NCBI GenBank assembly: GCA_038503075.1
Contig: JBCAML010000010.1
Span: forward strand, 1,240,001 to 1,304,000
Length of the DNA: 64,000 bases
Source of the DNA: Gyromitra esculenta
Lineage: Eukaryota; Ascomycota; Pezizomycetes; Pezizales; Discinaceae
Direction: 5' to 3'
The notes under the pieces are model-generated. The model ran no database searches. It was not told where the DNA came from and saw only the letters and a program-made list of their open reading frames with translations. The position numbers and the translations under genes are program-made. Each line of letters opens with the position of its first letter. The first letter of the stretch is position 1. Positions 54,425 through 64,000 of this stretch are shown piece after piece.

Positions 54425-56442
54425 TTTTTGTTTTTTTTGTTTAAATCATTTGATTGTTGTTTCTAGGTACAAAACCGCTTATGCAACACGAAGGTTATGA
54501 AGTCAAAAAACCTATCCCCACCAAATAAACACCCTTATCCGCCTGGGTAACAAGAGAGAACACAAAGGAAAAGCGAACCAAGTACTTCCAGAAGAACAAG
54601 ACGATGTTCCTGCGATAAAACGACTTAAGGGTGCAGGGAAAGTTGACAGCGTATGCCTATGAAAGTAAAGAGACTTGCGAACAACGGCCAAAGAAACAAT
54701 GAAAAACAATAGAAGAAAGTCCATAGTAAAGCCACAACGGAAGCGGAGAGTAGCCAGGAGAAGTTTCCAATCAAAGTTAGTAGGGGTTGGGGAAGTATAG
54801 GTAAAGTGACTTTAAAGGTCCATCTGGTCATCTGCTGGAGGGGGTGGTGAGGCTTTTGAAGGGCGTGATGGGCAGCTGTTCAGGTGTGACTCATGGGGTC
54901 CATTGCAGTTGACACACTGAACAAGAGTGTGAGAGCAAGGGCGGCCTTTGATTGAGCAGGTGAGGGTGGGGCAGGTATGAGCTGCAGTTGGATGAAGTCC
55001 AACACACCAGTGGCAGCATGGTTGGTTAGGACATTTGTTTGTGTGGTGTCCAAATTTGTGGCATTGGGAACACTGGGTAGAGGGTCCAAAACGGAGTTTG
55101 CGTTAAGCTCGGACAGTGGTTGAGAAGGCAGAAAGGCGTGTGTGATTAGCAATCTCATTAGCTTTGGGGCCAGAGAGTGTGATGACAATGGAGGAAACTG
55201 ATTTCCCTCTTCGTTTTTCAGGTAGAGTAAGCCATCTTGGAGGTGTGTCCATGGTGAGTCCGGGGTTGAAATTGCAGAGCTCTTGTTGGATGGCAGAGGG
55301 CTCCATGGAAGTAGGGATACCATGTACAACAAGTTGGTGCAATGGTTCGTCAAGGTGTAGGGAGCGAGCTCCTGGGATGATGTGGAGAAATTGGCCAACT
55401 TTCCTGTAATGGGTGTTGGCAAACATGTTGTTCATGACCGTCAACGACACATTCTGGGAATGTGTGTCTATTGCCACAGATTGAATGGTGATGGAACCGA
55501 TAGCATAGTTCAGCTTGTCTCTGAGTTCCGTGGGTGTCCCTTGGGTGAGGGGAGTGCCATCGCGTTTGACAATCAAACGGCGTGCACGCATGGTGGGAGT
55601 GATGGTGAGAGGGGAGACATGGGTCTTAGGGGCAGGTGCAGATGCAGCCTGTTTGGTCTTTGCTGGTTGGGATTTTCTCTTGGGTTTGCTGGCCGCCACC
55701 TGAGCCCATTGCAGAGGCTTTGGGGCAGGAGGAGGTGCTGGGATAGCAGCAGCAGGAGCAGGAGGAAGGGGAGCACTAAGTGCAGGTAGTTCTGAAGGCG
55801 CTGCCTTCCCTACTGTGAGCAGTAGGTGGTCACGCTCTAGTTTGCTCAAAGTCGGGGACTCTGGAAACATGTCTGGGAGAGGTGCAGGAGTTGGTTTGCT
55901 TGCTGCTTCCTTGAGGGTGGTGATTTCCCCTTGTAGACACTGTATCATGTCAAGGAGTTTTTGCAAGTGGAGGAGGTTGATCTTGTCGGCTCTGGCTAGA
56001 GCATTGCAAACATCAAACCCAAAAACTGGCTCACTGCCTAGGTGAGTGGTAATGGCCTCCCCTGGTTTATTCCAGAGGCCCGCCCAGTGGGTTGGCTTTC
56101 CAAAAACAGGAGGGGATGGGGGAGAGGTGTCAGCTCTCTTTCTATTCGATGGTGAGGGTGTTCTTGGATCTGCCGCAGATGAAGAGGAGGAGGCAACGAA
56201 TGGGTTTGGAGTTCCCTCAACTTGATGATGGGGGAATATGGGTGTAAACATGTTGCCTTTACCTTTGGGAGGCATTGCGACTGTGGATTGTTGTGTAAAC
56301 GATGATCCAAATCGTTTGTAAAAGAGGGGTAATGGAATGAAGCTGAAGTGCTAAAGAATTTTGGCTGTGTGTAACGCCGTTGCAACGCAAAAGGTGGTGG
56401 TGAACTTTCAATCGAAGAGGTTGTAGCGGGGACGGAGGATGG
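54425..56442 (-). mobile_element. LINE-derived ORF1-only element, copy L4
   Basis: Full length in reverse: T tract (poly(A) of the minus strand) from 54425, ORF1, then the family 5' end (complement of CCATCCTCCGTCCCC) at 56442. It is separated from L5 by a 14-base spacer CAGCAGTCAACTGG. The pair L4+L5 together is bounded by a perfect 14-bp duplication CCTAACAGCCTGGG (54411-54424 and 58449-58462). Confidence 0.88.
54812..56275 (-). pseudogene. ORF1-like zinc-knuckle protein of copy L4 (single TAA)
   Basis: The frame runs 488 codons from MPPKGKGNMF to DDQMDL with only one interruption, TAA at 55103-55105, at the position where L1 has GAA (VRSECKLRFG). The first 390 residues contain the Pro/Ala-rich linker and the conserved SITIQSVAIDTHSQNVSL, HYRKVGQFLH and LVVHGIPTSM blocks. 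The part after the stop holds four or more Cys/His knuckles (CSQCHKFGHHTNKC, CCHWC, CVNCNGPHESHLNSC). The same TAA is in L2 and L5, so it was inherited by the subfamily. Confidence 0.75.
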
Positions 56443-56456
56443 CAGCAGTCAACTGG

Positions 56457-58448
56457 TTTTTTTTTTTTTTTTTTGTTTAAATCATTTGATTATTGTTTCT
56501 CGGTACAAAACCGCTTATGCAACATGAAGGTTATGAAGTCAAAAAACCGATCCCTACCAAATAAACACCCTTATCCGCCTGGGTAACATGAGAGAACACA
56601 AAGGAAAAGTGAACTAGGTACTTCCAACAGAACAAGACGATGTTCCTGCGGTAAACGACTTAACGGTGCAGGGAAAATTGACAACAAATGCCTGTGAGAG
56701 TAAAGAGACTTGCAAACAACAGCTAAAAAACAATGAAAAACAATAGAAGAAGGTCCACAGTAAAGCCGCAATGGAAGTGAAGAGCAGCCAGGAAAAATTC
56801 CAATCAAAGTTAGTTAGGGTTGCGCAAGTATAAGTAAAATGACCTAAAGGTCCATCTGGTCATCTGCTGGAGGGGGTGGTGAGGCCTTTGAAGGGCGTGA
56901 TGGGCAGCTGTTCAGGTGTGACTCATGGGGACCGTCGCAGTTAACACACTTGACAAGAGTGTGAGAGCAGGGGCGGCCTTTAGTTGAGCAAGAGAGTGTG
57001 GGGCAGCTATGAGCTGCAGTAGGATGAAGTCCGACGCACCAGCGACAGCATGGTTGGTTGGGGCATTTATTTGTGTGGTGTCCAAATTTGTGGCATTGGG
57101 AGCACTGGGTGGATGGTCCAAAGCGGAGTTTGCGTTAAGCTCGGACAGTGGTTGAGAAGGCAGAAAGGCGTGTGCGATTAGCAATCTCATTAGCTTTGGG
57201 GCCATAGAGTGTGATAACAATTGAGGAAACTGTTTTCCCTCTTCGTTTTTAAGGTAGGGTGAGCCATCTGAGGGGGATGTCCATGATAAGGCCAGGGTTG
57301 AAGTTGCATAGTTCTTGCTGAATAGCAGCGGGTTCCATAGAGGTGGGAATACCATGTACAACAAGTTGATGCAGTGGTTCGTCAAGGTGTAGGGAGCTAG
57401 CTCCTGGGATTAGGTGAAGAAATTGGCCAACTTTCCTGTAATGGGTGTTGGCAAACATGTTGTTCATGACCGTTAACGATACATTCTGGGAATGTGTGTC
57501 TATTGCCACAGACTGGATGGTGATGGAACCAATGGCAGAGTTGAGTTTATCTCTGAGTTCCGTGGGTGACCCCTGAGAAAGGGGAGTGCTGTCGCGTTTG
57601 TCAATTAAACAGCGAGCGTGCATGGTGGGAGATGTTGAGGGAGAGGAAGATGAAGCCTTAGGAGCAGGAGCGTTAGCAGCCTGTTGGCCTTTGCTGGTTG
57701 GGGTTTTCTCTTGGGTTTGCTGGCGGCCACCTGGGCCCATTGCAAAGGCTTTGGGGCAGGAGGAGCGGGAATTGCAGCAGCAGGAGCAGGAGCAGGAGGA
57801 GCACTTGGTGGTGCAGGTGGTGCAGGGGGCACTGCTTTCCCTACTGTAAGAAGGTGCATGTGCTCTTGTTTGCTTAGAGTTGGAGACTCTGGAAACATGT
57901 CTGGGAGAGATGCTTGACTCTTAGCAGCCTCTTTCAGTAGGGTGACCTCGCTTTTTAGATGCTGAATCATGTTAAGGAGGGAGGTGAAGTGGACGAGATT
58001 CAGTTTGTCAGCCCTTGTGAGGAACTGACTAACTGTCTTGAGGGTCATGGGGGCTCCTGTAATCCCGTTGTCCTTATTTTGGACTATAGAAATCCAATTA
58101 GTGGGGTGGGAGAAGACAGGTGGTGATGGAGGAGAGGTGTCAGCTCTCTGCCGTTTCGCTGGTGAGGGGGTTCTTGGTTCCGCCATGGCGGTTGCGGAGG
58201 AAGCAGGAGTGGTGGAGGCTTCACCTCTTTGGAGGGAGGGGAAGAAAGGTGTAAAGTTTCTTGCTGTGTCTTCTGAAGACATGCGATCGGAGAGGTGTTG
58301 TTAAAATAAGGATCCAACTTGTTTTGTGAGCGGGGTAATGAAATGAAGCCGAAGTGCTAAAGACTTTTGGCTGTGTGTAACGCCGTTGCAACGCAAAAGG
58401 TGGTGGTGAACTTTCAATCGAAGAGGTTGTAGCGGGGACGGAGGATGG
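56457..58448 (-). mobile_element. LINE-derived ORF1-only element, copy L5
   Basis: Full length in reverse: a 17-base T tract at 56457, ORF1 region 58282-56830 (MSSEDTARNFTPF start, several shifts and stops) and the family 5' end at 58448. It is closest to L1 by its start (MSSEDTAR), while it shares the internal TAA with L2 and L4. It shares the TAA of LTLP-TAA-KRRGK with L1. Confidence 0.87.
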
Positions 58449-58462
58449 CCTAACAGCCTGGG

Positions 58463-59507
58463 TACGAGGCTAAATATAACTATAGCGTTGTCCAGCATGG
58501 TATTCTGGTGGCGACGTGATGTGTGTCCGGTTCTGGAGCCCGCGCCATCTACTAATGTCGCAGAGTTGCTATTGCTTTCCCAATCTAGGAAATAGATCTG
58601 GATTCTTACGCAAGTAGGAAACTTTCCAGCGTGGCAACCAACTTCTTAGCCACTCTTTCCAAGAATTAGCCTCTCATAGCGGTCTCGCTGGGTAGTTTTT
58701 GGTAGGCAGATCTACTTCTATAAAGGGGAAAGCAATAGCAACTTGGCGACATGAGTATGGTGGACCAAGCCTAAAACCTGTACCGGCATGAAACGATTAG
58801 CCGACCGGCACAGCAACCGGCATGCCAACAGCTTCACAACAATTCATAATTTTGATAATTGATATTGATCAAAACTTTTATTCTCATAATTCAGAAGCCA
58901 TATCTAGCTTTATTTTGGTAAAATACAGTGTTGTGGAGTTGTGGAATTGTGACTGTTGAGGTTGATCATAGTTTTGGTGGGTCAGGCTGAGCGCTTTTTT
59001 CATCATGGCCTTGTGCACATCTCAGTACTAGTTTCACTCTCACCAAAAAAAGCCATTTTCTTTCCCTATCTCCTCACCATAAGCAAGGCTTTTGGAGGAA
59101 AAAAAACCCAGGTGTGATAGAGCTCTTCAAGGCGAACAACTTGTGGGTTTTCTTTGGGTTATTCCTTTCTTTGTTGAATATCCTATTGGATTCGGGTTTT
59201 GGTGGTATCCCGGTACAGGTTTTAGACTTGGTCCACTATAGTGATATCCCAGGTATCTGCCCTCTACATCTACAGCGCCACATAGCCACTGTCCAACTTT
59301 AGGCCACATGCTGTTGTCGTCACAGTTTAGGTAGTGCTCGGTGCTTCGGCGTCCCTCGTTGCCCTGCTTGACTGATTAACTGACATACACTGCTCCTCCT
59401 CCTCCTCCTCCTCCCCCTCATCTCTTAATCTTACACCCCTCCACCTCACTAATACCCACCATCTATCGATTCTTCTTCCTATCCTATCGCATATCTCCAA
59501 TAGAGTT
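58463..59507. other. Gene-free stretch and ABP1 promoter
   Basis: 58463-59300 shows no gene. A (CTC)n/CCT run at 59393-59420 and a CT-rich leader up to 59507 fit a fungal promoter. The first ~100 bp after 58463 continue the host-side sequence interrupted by the LINE pair. Confidence 0.4.
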
Positions 59508-62268
59508 ATGGCCTCGCTTGATATCTCCTCTCAGATTGGCCGTTCTTACCAAACTCTCATCTCGTCCGTAGCCCCCGTTAATAAGTCACCAACTTATGCT
59601 CAGTGGGCTGTGTTTGCTGTTTCCGCGCCATTGCAAAATGCTTTTGTTACTAGCGCTACATCTAAAGCCAGTACGCTGAAAGTGCACAGTACTGGAGGTA
59701 ATACTGCCTCCTTCTACCTATGCCCATTTATTAGGTTTAGCGTAGTTACCCCGTTCCCTCTGACCCTGATTCACTTTCGCTCTGACAGTGGTTTGCCGGG
59801 AATTTGTCCTGTGCGTATAAACTTAACAAACATAATAACTGATTTTTTCAGAGGGTGAACTTGAAGACCTGATCGAAGAGTTCAATGACGGCAAAGTTCA
59901 ATTCGCTTTCGCAAAAGTCAAAGATCCTAATTCTGGACTGCCAAAGTTTGTCTTGATTGCCTGGGTATGCCCAGCAGTTTTATCACTACCAGAACAACAA
60001 TCGCTGACCAAATGAGGAAAGTGCGGGGAGGGGGTTCCAGAAAGAGTCAAAGGATACTTTACTGGCCATCTCAATGCAGCATCTAAAGTTCTCCATGTAA
60101 GTCTTTGAGATAATGCCTACTTCAGTCTCTGCGTCCGGTTTTGGCCTCCAGGGTCATGCTCACCATCTTTCTAGGGCTATCACGTTCAGGTCACTGCTCG
60201 CTCCGAATCAGACCTTTCGCCTGAGTCTATAATTCAAAAGGTTGGAGACGCGTCTGGTGCTAAGTACTCATCGTCAAGCACCACCTCCGCCGCTCCCACC
60301 TCAACTCCGAGACCCGCAATTCCCTCGTCAAAGCCTGCCTACCAGCCGACACGAGTATCGGGTAGCACTATTTCCCGCGCGCCGTATCGACGGGACGAAA
60401 AGACAGACCAAGATGGTTGGGGTGAAGATGCCCCCCCGGTTACTCGAAACCAGTTAGAAAAGGTTGCATCTGCATATAAACCAACAAAAGTGGACATTTC
60501 TGTTATCCGTGCCCAGCCGACATCTACGACGTCTGGCTTTGGTAGTTCCTCCATCAATGAGAAGACAGATGTCGTAAAGGGTATCTACCAGCCCATAGGC
60601 AAAGTTGACATTGCAGCAATCAGAGCCCAGGCACAACAAAAGTCTGATCGTCCAGATATTGTGAGGGGTGCCTATGAACCCGTCGGAAAAGTAGACATTG
60701 CCGCCATTCGAGCTCAAGCTCGACCCAGATCCCCAATAGATCAACAGGAGGAAGAACGACCCAAGCCATTAGCTGAGCGATCGTCAGTATTCTCTCAAAG
60801 CGAGCGTCTTACGTCCCTCCCCAAACCCAAACCTGCTAAGAAGTTTGGGACAGGCGCCTCTGGGTTTGGCACAAAGCCACCTACGCCAGGTGGGTTTGGC
60901 CTTGGTCCACCCGTACCTACGGTTTCATCTGTTGGCGCTGCAAGCAGGGACTTTGGTTCCTCTGGTGGCAAAACACCTGCACAGCTTTGGGCGGAAAAGA
61001 AGGCTAGAGAAAGGGGGCTGTCTGGTGCTAGTGAAACAACCCCACCAAGCCTTTCGCCAGGTTATACAGGCCAGCATTACCCTCCTGTTAGCACCTCCAC
61101 TACTGGACGTAGCTCTGGTAGTAATGATGGACCGTCAAACAAATTTTCCCAGAGGTTGGATGACGAGGATCAAGATGTTCAGACTCCTACAGGTGGTATC
61201 AGTGCGTTGAGGAACAAGTTTGCGGGTGCACCACCAATGGGAGCTCCGACGTCGCCAAGGAGTCCTCCAAGGACTGGTGGTTACCAGTTTCAGCAAACTA
61301 CTGTCGAGCGAGCGCCTCTGCCGCCTCCTGTTGATTCTTCCTCTAGGCCCACCGCTGTTAACTCCGGAGCAGGCCCAACCTCAACCCTCCCCTCGCAAAC
61401 CGCAGATAACGCGGGATCGGAAGCCGCTACCCGTATCCCTCCTCCACCAATCCAACCTCCGAGGTCTCCAACACCTCCTACCCCAGAGATTCCAGGCAGT
61501 CCAATCAGGATTGCAATGCCAATTGGTAGAGGGGATCCTGTTACAAGGCATGATCCAGAGCCAGAATCTTCCATCCCTACCGAGAGCTTGAGTAGAATTA
61601 TCCCGCAAGAGCGTGATCTGGAGGAAGAGGAGCCGGCAAGAGATCGTTCGGAGACTGTAGGTGTAGGTGCAGGAGGCGAGACAGTTGACGGAGGAAGTGC
61701 GGGAAGGCGAGCCTTGGTTCTCTTCGATTACGAAGCAAGCGAAGAAAATGAAATAAATTTAGTAGAAGGACAGGTGGTCGGAGAAGTGGACATGGTGGAT
61801 GCGGTAAGCCTTTCATTCAGCATGGCTTTATTGACTTCTATGCGATATGTATCAAACTGATAATACTAGGACTGGTGGGCTGGTCGTAACGCTGTTGGGG
61901 AACATGGTCTTTTCCCTAGCAATTACGTTGAACTCATCGAAGAAACCGAGGATGAGGGTCGAAGTCCCTCCCCCCCACCCCCTCTTGTCAGGCCGACTGC
62001 CGAATCGCCCGAACCGCAAGAGGAGCATCGAATTTCCAATGGGCCCTCAGCAGTTGCACAATATGACTATGAAGCTACAGAAGAAAACGAACTCAGTTTT
62101 CCTGACGGAGCAATTATCGAAAACATTGAATTCCCCGATGATGACTGGTGGTTGGGTACATACAATCACAAGCGTGGACTCTTTGTGGGTTTTCCCCAAA
62201 ATCTTACCCTCATTTCGTCGTACTAATTATTACAATAGCCAGCAAACTATGTCGAGCTACGCCAGTAG
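59508..62268 (+). CDS. abp1: Actin-binding protein ABP1 (ADF-H, two SH3 domains)
   Basis: Exons 59508-59697, 59852-59964, 60022-60096, 60175-61803, 61870-62184 and 62239-62268: 2352 nt, 783 residues, all junctions GT-AG and in phase. Residues 1-140 are an ADF-homology domain ([60 protein letters not shown]). Three KVDIxxIRAQ repeats lie at about 60490-60720; [15 protein letters not shown], a motif typical of the family, is at about 60975. Proline-rich stretches precede two SH3 domains ([32 protein letters not shown] and [34 protein letters not shown]). It acts at cortical actin patches in endocytosis, binding F-actin and recruiting partners by SH3. Fully intact host gene. Confidence 0.95.
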
Positions 62269-63343
62269 ACTGGAGGCATAGTATCGACAAAAGTCGTCTC
62301 ATTTCTACTCGAGAAACTATATAAACCCTTTTATATTGCCTCTGCTTTCCCATATATTATTCAGTGATCGTTGCAATTGAAAAGCTGTATTAAAAAGGGT
62401 TATTGGATTGTTTTTTGCGCTGTATAATTCTTTCCAAATCCATACTCTTCCCCATCACGCGAATATCCATCTTAAGAGAAAGAGAAATTGAGTGATGATG
62501 CGAACCCCTAGCGGCTTTCTCTTAGAGGGCACAGTTTATTCTTTTGATCACTCTACAGGTACATCTCTTATAATTTTGCATGTGTACAATTTCTGAAGGG
62601 ATATCAGCAAATATTTTTCCCTTCCTTATGCTATTTTTGGTTAATGGAGTTTCAAACACACAACAGCATGGATTTTGGTATGAGAAAAATTGTCACGAGA
62701 TTTTTATGTGCAGGATATGTATAGCTAATCACCTACTTGTTTAATACAATTTCTTAAATAAAATTACGGTACAGGACATGTTTCGGGCCACTCCCAACTA
62801 GGATTAGCTTGTTTAACGTATTATTCTGTGTACCCGATCATCACTGTGTAACCAATCAGGCACAAAGCCTCACAAATTCCAGTGCAACATGATGTACCCC
62901 ACTTCATGCAATGATTCTAAACCTCAGCAACCACTAGCGAAGACTACAAATCATGGGCCGGATCTCAAATAAAGATCAAGCAGAGTTTGAGCAACGGATA
63001 GCTGATGCCAAAAAAGATCTCCAGTCAGGAAAACTCAAAGACATATAGTTGGGGACGCCTATATCCGGAGTGCCAAAACCGCCCGGTTAAAAAATTCTTC
63101 ACATCAACCACAACACCTAATAAAAATAAAAGCGCTCTATAGATCGATAGAGAAAGACCTATATTATAGTTCTATAGAGAGAAAATGAATTATAAGATGG
63201 TGGTTGTGATGATGAAGAGGTTGAAGTAAGTACAGTTTTGGTAGCGAGGGGGGAGAACGCCCTCCATAAAATATGTCCAAAATTACCCGATTAGGAAATA
63301 TATAATGCTGGCATATCCTAAAAAGGAAATATGACTAAGCTAT
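62269..63343. other. Gene-free stretch with small direct repeats
   Basis: It includes the ABP1 3' region. A short frame at 62953-63048 (MGRISNKDQAEFEQRI, about 31 codons) resembles the N-terminal start of fungal CENP-B/psq-type transposases but is too short to be sure. TGCCAAAACCGCCCGGTTA (about 63073) and TGTCCAAAATTACCCGATTA (about 63273) are near-direct repeats 200 bp apart, which may be ends of a small element. Confidence 0.35.
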
Positions 63344-64000
63344 TTACCATTTCGTTTTATCTTTTACTTGACGATGGCTTATATATACAGTCTCTTTAAA
63401 GGCTTTTGTCCCATACAATAACCCATCAATATATCCATCTAAAATACGCATACAATGAAAATAAAATCTATTAATTGAAGCAGAAGAAACAGAGTCAAGT
63501 GCAGCAGGTAGTACTTCTCTTAGCCCTTCCAACGAAAACTGACAATTTTCTCTTGCAAAATATTTTGCTGCACACCAAAGCATCTCTATAAAATTTAGCT
63601 CGCAATGAAACTTAGGATAGAAAATAACTAATTGATTAAAAGCTTTGAACTCTTCTTGCAATTGCCCCTTTTGTGCTCTAAAATCTTTTTCAGCTCTCAA
63701 AATTGCATGAGCACAGCAGCCACCATCAATAGCTGAATTACAACCTGTATGATTACTATCAACTGGATTTCAAGTAACATTTTTCTGCTGTCACTTCTCC
63801 TGTCCTGCAATAGTCCATGTTCCTTTAAAACCTGCTCAACTCCTTTAGGTTTGCCTCATAACTGGACAATAGAGTGATTCTCAGGAAATATCATAGGTTG
63901 TGGTCTTTGCTTGAAGGAAATAAAGCCCTCACACATCAGGTGCAAAAGAACAATAATTTGTAGCATTGTCAAACGCAAAAAGAGTTTGGCAGGCAGGAAA
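63344..64000 (-). pseudogene. DDE transposase C-terminal part (runs off window)
   Basis: The open part 63700-63344 reads AEKDFRAQKGQLQEEF, VIFYPKFHCELNFIEMLWCAAKYFAREN, LREVLPAALDSVS and ends SHRQVKDKTKW. CELNFIE is the third catalytic acidic block of this DDE family (Tc1-like, common in fungal genomes). Upstream (64000-63701) the trace continues in pieces, beginning FDNATNYCSF, which holds the second-Asp region, but with several stops. The gene is broken and its N-terminus lies beyond the window. Confidence 0.75.

Noticed and set aside
61290..61816. Antisense frames inside the ABP1 proline-rich region
   Set aside because: Shadows of a low-complexity coding sequence whose sense frame is clearly conserved.
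1..64000. tRNA, rRNA, CRISPR or riboswitch
   Set aside because: No A/B-box pair with a cloverleaf, no rRNA words, no regular spacer-repeat array were seen by eye; tRNAscan and Infernal would be decisive.

Overview
This window looks like a transposon-rich stretch of a filamentous ascomycete genome (Pezizomycotina). The evidence is short GT-AG introns of 46-150 bp, a KRE9/KNH-type GPI-anchored wall protein, and an ABP1 actin-binding protein with the Pezizomycotina-style KVDIxAIRAQ repeats. The density of nested elements suggests a large, truffle-like genome, but the species cannot be fixed from the sequence. I see no tRNA, rRNA or CRISPR.

Only two genes look like intact ordinary host genes: the small GPI-anchored protein at 2911-3825 (3 exons) and ABP1 at 59508-62268 (6 exons). 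A third possible host gene (26806 to about 27433) was cut short by a retrotransposon insertion. Nearly everything else is mobile DNA or its debris.

Layout: 0-2.9 kb, repeats and a Tc1/mariner tail. 5.5-7.5 kb, a LINE-derived element that encodes only ORF1. 7.6-9.6 kb, a TA-flanked inverted-repeat element with two smaller elements nested in it. 10.7-11.3 kb, a piggyBac remnant. 12.6-18.5 kb, a decayed Ty3/gypsy element between tandem repeats. 19.5-22.1 kb, a 2-oxoglutarate/Fe(II) dioxygenase-like gene split by one small element and cut at its end by another. 23.5-26.3 kb, debris including a paralogous copy of the 7.6-9.6 kb element. 27.4-33.7 kb, a 5'-truncated LINE copy directly followed by a full-length LINE. 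35.0-36.2 kb, a TET/JBP-like dioxygenase gene. 36.8-41.1 kb, a Helitron Rep-Pif1 gene with, just upstream on the same strand, a five-exon OB-fold-like gene (to 42.5 kb). 43.5-44.9 kb, a chromovirus integrase. 46.5-54.3 kb, a RecQ-like helicase, two tandem paralogous small genes and a DUF6589-type gene. 54.4-58.4 kb, two LINE copies in tandem. 63.3-64.0 kb, a DDE transposase tail.

One small non-autonomous element of about 410-450 bp occurs ten times (eight full-length copies, two partial). It has TYTCACGG-type terminal inverted repeats, 5-bp target duplications (CTGAT, CTAGG, CTGGG, CTACC, CCACC and CATAC in six copies) and three internal hairpins. Stem bases co-vary between copies while pairing is kept. 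It has interrupted the dioxygenase, helicase and DUF6589 genes.

Many broken reading frames differ from open ones only by CAG/CAA/CGA turned into stop codons. That points to cytosine deamination (RIP-like mutation or decay of methylated DNA). The most system-like groups are the helicase/paralog/DUF6589 locus, the Helitron with OB-fold and TET/JBP-like neighbours, and the hairpin element.

Coordinates read by eye from the sequence lines may be off by 1-2 bases, notably the first exon of the 41252-42499 gene.
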